Below are positions 37,262 through 41,045 of a stretch of 41,045 bases of DNA, piece after piece; positions within the stretch are counted from its first letter, which is position 1; each line of letters starts with the position of its first letter. Source of the DNA: an uncultured Acidobacteriota bacterium (GTDB lineage: Bacteria; Acidobacteriota; Vicinamibacteria; Fen-336); the NCBI GenBank assembly GCA_902826455.1, contig CADEEV010000043.1, positions 1 through 41,045 of the forward strand. The letters run 5' to 3'. Position numbers and translations under genes: made by a program. The notes below the pieces were generated by a model that was not told where the DNA came from, ran no database searches, and was given only the letters and a program-made list of their open reading frames with translations.

Positions 37262-38422
37262 ATGATCGTCGGCGTTCCCAAGGAGAGTTTCGACGGGGAG
37301 CAGCGCGTCGCGCTGGTGCCCGGCAACCTCGCGGCGCTCCAGAAACTGGGCGTCTCCGTGCTGCTCGAGAGCGGCGCGGGCGCCGCCGCCGGCTTCCCGG
37401 ACGCGCTCTACGCCGACAAGGGCGTGAGCCTCGCCCAGTCGCGGGCCCAGGTGTTCGCCGAGGCCGACGTCGTGCTGCGGGTACGAGCCCTCGCGGGAAA
37501 CGCTGCGTCGGACGTCGCCGCGCTGCGGCAGGGGCAGGTCCTGGTCGGCATGCTCGACGCCCTGGTGGAGCCGGCCGGGATCGCGGCCGTCGCCGCCCGC
37601 GGGGCCACGGCCTTCGCCCTCGAGCTCGTGCCGCGCATCACGCGCGCGCAGTCGATGGACGTGCTCTCCTCCATGGCCACGGTCGTCGGGTACAAGGCGG
37701 TGCTGATCGCGGCCGACGCCCTGCCGCGCATGTTCCCGCTGCTGATGACGGCTGGCGGCACGATCACGCCGGCGCGGGTGTTCGTGATCGGGGCCGGCGT
37801 CGCGGGGCTGCAGGCGATCGCCACGGCGCGGCGCCTGGGGGCCCTGGTCGAGGCCTACGACGTGCGGCCCGCCGTCAAGGAACAGGTCGAGAGCCTCGGG
37901 GCCAAGTTCGTCGAGCTGCCCCTCGAGACCGGCGACTCCCAGGACAAGGGCGGCTATGCCCGCGCCATGGACGAGGCGTTCTACAGGAAGCAGCGCGAGA
38001 CCATGGCCCGCGTCGTCGCCGGCTGCGACGTGGTGATCGCGACGGCGGCGGTGCCCGGCAAGCGGGCGCCGGTGCTGATCACGGCCGACATGCTGGCCGC
38101 GATGAGGCCGGGCTCGGTGATCGTGGACGTGGCGGCCGAGCAGGGCGGCAACTGCGAGGTGACGCGGGCGGGCGAGCGCGTCGTCCACGGCGGCGTCACG
38201 GTGATCGGCCCCGTGAACACCGCCTCGGCCGTCCCCAACCCCTCGAGCCAGATGTTCGGGAAGAACGTCTCCACGTTCCTCGCGCTGCTCGTGAAGGCCG
38301 GGGCGCTCGTCGTCGATCTCGAGGACGAGATCGTGCGCGAGAGCCTCGTGACCCGCGGTGGCGAGGTGGTCCACACGCGCGTGCGCGAGGCCCTCGGGCT
38401 GCCCCAGCTCGTCACGGCGTAA
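37262..38422 (+). CDS. pntAA: NAD(P) transhydrogenase subunit alpha (dI domain), orphan
   Basis: 386 residues, the length of the soluble NAD-binding domain I found as a separate subunit in many bacteria. Motifs: IVGVPKESFDGEQRVALVPG, SSMATVVGYKAVLIAADALP, LLMTAGGTITPARVFVIGAG then VAGLQAIATARRLGALVEAY, and DVRPAVKEQVESLGAKFVEL. This last signature separates it from alanine dehydrogenase. It should transfer hydride between NADH and NADP in a proton-translocating complex, but the membrane subunit genes pntAB and pntB do not follow; thiI does, 14 bases later. Either the partners are elsewhere or the protein has a different job. Confidence 0.9.
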   Translation: MIVGVPKESFDGEQRVALVPGNLAALQKLGVSVLLESGAGAAAGFPDALYADKGVSLAQSRAQVFAEADVVLRVRALAGNAASDVAALRQGQVLVGMLDALVEPAGIAAVAARGATAFALELVPRITRAQSMDVLSSMATVVGYKAVLIAADALPRMFPLLMTAGGTITPARVFVIGAGVAGLQAIATARRLGALVEAYDVRPAVKEQVESLGAKFVELPLETGDSQDKGGYARAMDEAFYRKQRETMARVVAGCDVVIATAAVPGKRAPVLITADMLAAMRPGSVIVDVAAEQGGNCEVTRAGERVVHGGVTVIGPVNTASAVPNPSSQMFGKNVSTFLALLVKAGALVVDLEDEIVRESLVTRGGEVVHTRVREALGLPQLVTA

Positions 38423-38436
38423 GGGAGGACGGCCGT

Positions 38437-39600
38437 ATGCGCGTCCTGGTCCGCTACCACGAGATCGCACTCAAGGGCCGCAACCGCCCGTTCTTCGTCG
38501 ACAAGCTGGTGCTCAACATCCGGCGCGCCACCGCGGACCTCGGGGCCTTCCACGTCCAGGGCTTCTCGGGACGCGTCTCGATCGAGTGCCCGGACGACGT
38601 GGACTGGGCCGTGCTGGAAGAGCGCCTGCGTCGGGTGTTCGGGATCGCGAACTTCTCGCGCGTCCTCGAGGCCCCGCGCACCCTCGAAGGGCTCGAGGAC
38701 GCCGTGCTGCGCAGCCTCGCGGGCCGCGAGATCGGCTCCTTCCGGGTGCAGGCGCGGCGCTCCGACAAGCAGTTCCCGCTGCGCTCCTCGGAGATCGACC
38801 GGCAGATCGGAGCGGCCGTGGCCCGGGCCACCGGCGCGCCGGTCAACCTCGGCGCGCCGGACACCACGATCCACGTCGAGGTGCTCCAGAAGCACATGCT
38901 GTTCTCCTTCGAGCGCCTGCGCGGGCCGGGCGGCGTGCCCGTGGGCTCGGCCGGTCGCGTGATGGCGCTGCTCTCGGGCGGCATCGACTCCCCCGTCGCG
39001 GCGTGGCGCATGATGAAGCGCGGCTGCACCGTGCAGCTCGTGAACTTCCACGCCTTCCCCCTGCAGGACCGCACGATGATCGACAAGGTGCGCGAGCTCG
39101 CCGGGATCCTCGCGCGCTGGCAGAACCGCTGCCGGCTGTTCCTCGTGCCCTTCGGGCCGGTGCAGCAGCAGATCGTCGCGTCCTGCCCGGCGCCCCTGCG
39201 CGTCGTGCTCTACCGCCGCTTCATGCTGCGCATCGCCTCGACGCTCGCCTACCGCCACCACGCGAAGGCCCTCGTGACGGGCGAGAGCCTCGGCCAGGTC
39301 GCGTCCCAGACCCTCGACAACCTCTCGACGATCGGCGCCGCGGCGACGCTGCCGGTGCTGCGGCCGCTCATCGGCATGGACAAGGACGAGATCACCGTCG
39401 AGGCACGGCGCCTCGAGACCTTCGACGTGAGCACGCTGCCGGACCAGGACTGCTGCCAGCTCTTCGTGCCGCGGAGCCCTGCCGTCGCGGCCACGCTGCG
39501 CGAGGCCGAGGCGGCGGAGGCCGCCCTCGACCTGCCCGGCCTCGTCGCGACCGCCGTGGCCGCGACGGAGGAAGAGCGCCTGCGCTTCCCTAAGCTATAA
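38437..39600 (+). CDS. thiI: tRNA 4-thiouridine synthase ThiI
   Basis: 387 residues with the normal order: ferredoxin-like and THUMP domains (about 1-165; MRVLVRYHEIALKGRNRPFF) and a PP-loop ATPase with SGGIDSPVAAWRMMKRGC. It also has TGESLGQVASQTLDNLSTIG and a cysteine pair in LPDQDCCQLFVP. The C-terminal rhodanese domain of the E. coli enzyme is absent, as in most non-gamma-proteobacterial ThiI, so a separate persulfide donor is needed. It makes s4U8 in tRNA and may supply sulfur for thiamine. GGGAGGA precedes ATG 38437. The TAA stop is embedded in a TATAAT that may serve the next gene. Confidence 0.94.
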   Translation: MRVLVRYHEIALKGRNRPFFVDKLVLNIRRATADLGAFHVQGFSGRVSIECPDDVDWAVLEERLRRVFGIANFSRVLEAPRTLEGLEDAVLRSLAGREIGSFRVQARRSDKQFPLRSSEIDRQIGAAVARATGAPVNLGAPDTTIHVEVLQKHMLFSFERLRGPGGVPVGSAGRVMALLSGGIDSPVAAWRMMKRGCTVQLVNFHAFPLQDRTMIDKVRELAGILARWQNRCRLFLVPFGPVQQQIVASCPAPLRVVLYRRFMLRIASTLAYRHHAKALVTGESLGQVASQTLDNLSTIGAAATLPVLRPLIGMDKDEITVEARRLETFDVSTLPDQDCCQLFVPRSPAVAATLREAEAAEAALDLPGLVATAVAATEEERLRFPKL

Positions 39601-39601
39601 T
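39596..39601 (+). promoter_or_regulatory. -10-like element overlapping the thiI stop
   Basis: TATAAT containing the TAA stop of thiI. It ends 10 bases before TTG 39612 and 19 bases before ATG 39621; a short-leader or leaderless transcript for the SirB1-like gene is likely. Confidence 0.45.
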
Positions 39602-39620
39602 CCGGCCTCTCTTGCACGCC

Positions 39621-40460
39621 ATGGAGCCGCCACCGGCCAGTTCCCGGAGCCAGTTCGAGGCCCTCGTGGCGCGCCCCGACGAGGAGATCGACCTCGCGCA
39701 GGCGGCGTTGCTCATCGCCCGCGAGGAGTATCCCGACCTCGACATCGCGGCCTATCTCGGGCGCCTCGACGGCCTCGCCAGCGAGCTCGGGCGTCGCGTG
39801 GCCGAATCGGGTCTCGAGCGCGTGGCCGCAGGGCTCGCCCAGCTGCTCTCCGAGGAGCAGGGCTTCCGCGGCAACACGAACGACTACTACGACCCGAAGA
39901 ACAGCTTCCTGAACGAGGTCCTCGACCGCAGGACCGGAATTCCCATCTCGCTCTCGACGGTGTACATCGAGGTCGCGCGCCGTGCCGGCTTCAGCGCGAG
40001 CGGCGTCGGCCTGCCGGGCCACTTCCTCGTGCGCCTGGCCGACGCCGGCGAGGGCCTGCTGGTCGATCCCTTCCACGGGGGCGCGGTCGTGAGCGAGGCC
40101 GACTGCCAGGAGCGCCTCGACCGCATCTACGAGGGACGCGTGAAGCTCGAGCCCGGCATGCTCGAGCCCTGCGGGCGGCGCGCCATGCTCTCGCGGATGC
40201 TGCGCAACCTGAAGGCCATCTACGTGAAGAACGAGGAGCACCAGCGCGCCCTCGGCATCGTGGAGCTGGTCCTGCTCGTCGATCCGCGGGCCAGCGAGGA
40301 GCTGCGCGACCGGGGCCTGCTCTACGCCTCCCTCGACTGCTACGCCTACGCCGCGCGCGACCTGCGCGGCTACCTCGAGCGGCGGCCGTCCGTGAGCGAG
40401 GCCGGCGAGATCCGGGACAAGATCGAAGAGCTGGAGCGCAGGGCCGCACGCCTCAACTGA
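39621..40460 (+). CDS. SirB1-like transglutaminase/TPR family protein
   Basis: 279 residues from ATG 39621; an in-frame TTG three codons earlier (39612) is an alternative. The central region has the SirB1/transglutaminase-like signature: [52 protein letters not shown] and LLVDPFHGG. The C-terminal third is TPR-like ([20 protein letters not shown]). The transglutaminase cysteine is not evident at the usual place (the block has S where C is expected in PISLSTVY), typical of this family and consistent with a non-catalytic or altered role. Function is unknown. No Shine-Dalgarno. Confidence 0.9.
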   Translation: MEPPPASSRSQFEALVARPDEEIDLAQAALLIAREEYPDLDIAAYLGRLDGLASELGRRVAESGLERVAAGLAQLLSEEQGFRGNTNDYYDPKNSFLNEVLDRRTGIPISLSTVYIEVARRAGFSASGVGLPGHFLVRLADAGEGLLVDPFHGGAVVSEADCQERLDRIYEGRVKLEPGMLEPCGRRAMLSRMLRNLKAIYVKNEEHQRALGIVELVLLVDPRASEELRDRGLLYASLDCYAYAARDLRGYLERRPSVSEAGEIRDKIEELERRAARLN

Positions 40461-40476
40461 AGGAGCCGAGAGAACG

Positions 40477-41045
40477 ATGAGCACGTTGAAGTCGATCCAG
40501 GACGCACTGGGAGCCGAGGCGCAGTCGCTCCTCGAGCACAAGAGCCAGGGCATCAAGCGCGAGTCCCTGCACCTGCCGGGGCCCGACTTCGTGGGCCGCG
40601 TGTTCGGTCCGTCGGATCGCCCGACGCCCGTCCTGCGCAGCCTGCAACAGCTCTTCGACAACGGGCGCCTGCGCGGCACCGGGTATCTGTCGATCCTGCC
40701 GGTCGACCAGGGCATCGAGCACTCGGCGGGCGCGTCCTTCGGCAAGAACCCGCTCTACTTCGATCCCGAGAACATCGTGAAGCTCGCGATCGAGGGCGGC
40801 TGCAACGCGGTGGCCTCGACGCTGGGCGTGCTCGGCGCCGTCTCGCGCCGCTACGCCCACAAGATCCCCTTCATCGTGAAGTTCAACCACAACGAGTTCC
40901 TCACCTATCCGAACAAGTTCGACCAGATCTTCTTCGCGCGCATCAAGCAGGCGGCCGATATGGGCGCCGCGGCGGTGGGCGCCACGATCTACTTCGGCTC
41001 GCCCGAGTCGGCCCGTCAGATCGTCGAAGTGGGAACGGCGTTCCA
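40477..41045 (+). CDS. Class I fructose-bisphosphate aldolase (DhnA/FbaB type), 3' truncated by window
   Basis: 189 complete codons visible, running off the end. The start ATG 40477 has AAGGAG 11 bases upstream. The sequence begins [20 protein letters not shown] and contains [60 protein letters not shown] and [20 protein letters not shown], all typical of the bacterial/archaeal class I aldolase of the DeoC/DhnA fold. This is a Schiff-base enzyme of glycolysis and gluconeogenesis; the catalytic lysine lies beyond the visible part. It begins 16 bases after the SirB1-like gene. Confidence 0.93.
   Translation, partial: MSTLKSIQDALGAEAQSLLEHKSQGIKRESLHLPGPDFVGRVFGPSDRPTPVLRSLQQLFDNGRLRGTGYLSILPVDQGIEHSAGASFGKNPLYFDPENIVKLAIEGGCNAVASTLGVLGAVSRRYAHKIPFIVKFNHNEFLTYPNKFDQIFFARIKQAADMGAAAVGATIYFGSPESARQIVEVGTAF

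Noticed and set aside
1-41045. tRNA, rRNA, CRISPR, insertion sequence, prophage or defence-island signals
   Set aside because: Intergenic spaces are all short and none shows tRNA-like cloverleaf sequence, regularly spaced repeats, transposase or integrase genes, or recognised defence proteins.

Overview
The window is very GC-rich (roughly 70% by eye), gene-dense bacterial chromosome. No gap between genes exceeds about 140 bases. I see no tRNA, rRNA, CRISPR array, insertion sequence or phage gene. The organism is Gram-negative: there is an MCE/Mla-type lipid transport operon, a 989-residue TonB-dependent receptor with an N-terminal carboxypeptidase-like domain, several lipobox proteins and a periplasmic Cu,Zn superoxide dismutase. 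The Oar-like receptor, a TMTC-like TPR membrane protein, a LIC_10190-like membrane protein and the rubrerythrin/CCG/DUF3501 trio fit Acidobacteriota best. A deltaproteobacterial lineage (Myxococcota-like) cannot be excluded from sequence alone.

Layout. 2-229: end of a membrane protein. 226-3987 (minus): mlaE-mlaF-mlaD followed by YtxH-like, DUF948-like and a 61-residue protein. 4022-6787 (plus): MFS/spermidine-synthase-like fusion, then sodC. 6794-9104 (minus): rubrerythrin, CCG-domain Fe-S protein, DUF3501. 9187-13246 (plus): degenerate receiver, TMTC-like TPR protein, then a tightly coupled redox set (peroxiredoxin-like, TlpA-like, CcmI-domain lipoprotein, cupin). 13256-18990 (minus): TonB receptor, REC-HK-REC hybrid kinase, LysR regulator. 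19063-19287 (plus): a 74-residue orphan. 19260-24667 (minus): CDGSH protein, lipoprotein, malQ, MFS sugar transporter, GH13 amylase, which is a maltodextrin operon. 24735-27617 (plus): coiled-coil protein, YgfZ, cobalamin adenosyltransferase, 79-residue orphan. 27621-29778 (minus): two membrane proteins. 29806-32455 (plus): HAD phosphatase, SDR, membrane dipeptidase. 32487-36180 (plus): SurA-N/DsbA lipoprotein, speA, LysE exporter. 36185-37215 (minus): Nudix hydrolase and TPR protein. 37262-41045 (plus): PntA-alpha, thiI, SirB1-like protein, and the start of a class I fructose-bisphosphate aldolase.

Themes. Redox defence and thiol chemistry recur (SodC, rubrerythrin, PRX-like, TlpA-like, DsbA fusion, CDGSH, transhydrogenase alpha). 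A complete small maltodextrin pathway (periplasmic GH13, MFS importer, cytosolic 4-alpha-glucanotransferase) is encoded in one operon with four-base overlaps between its last genes. Most operons use ATGA/GTGA or TAGTG start-stop overlaps.

The most striking non-coding signal concerns promoters. Seven transcription units have a TANNNT -10-like hexamer ending exactly 7 or 8 bases before the start codon and no obvious -35, which predicts leaderless mRNAs. A second group has a -10 further upstream plus a Shine-Dalgarno sequence. Other notable signals are a 25-bp dyad sitting on one leaderless promoter, an 11-bp tandem repeat at the TonB receptor promoter, and five exact-period 34-residue repeats in MlaD.
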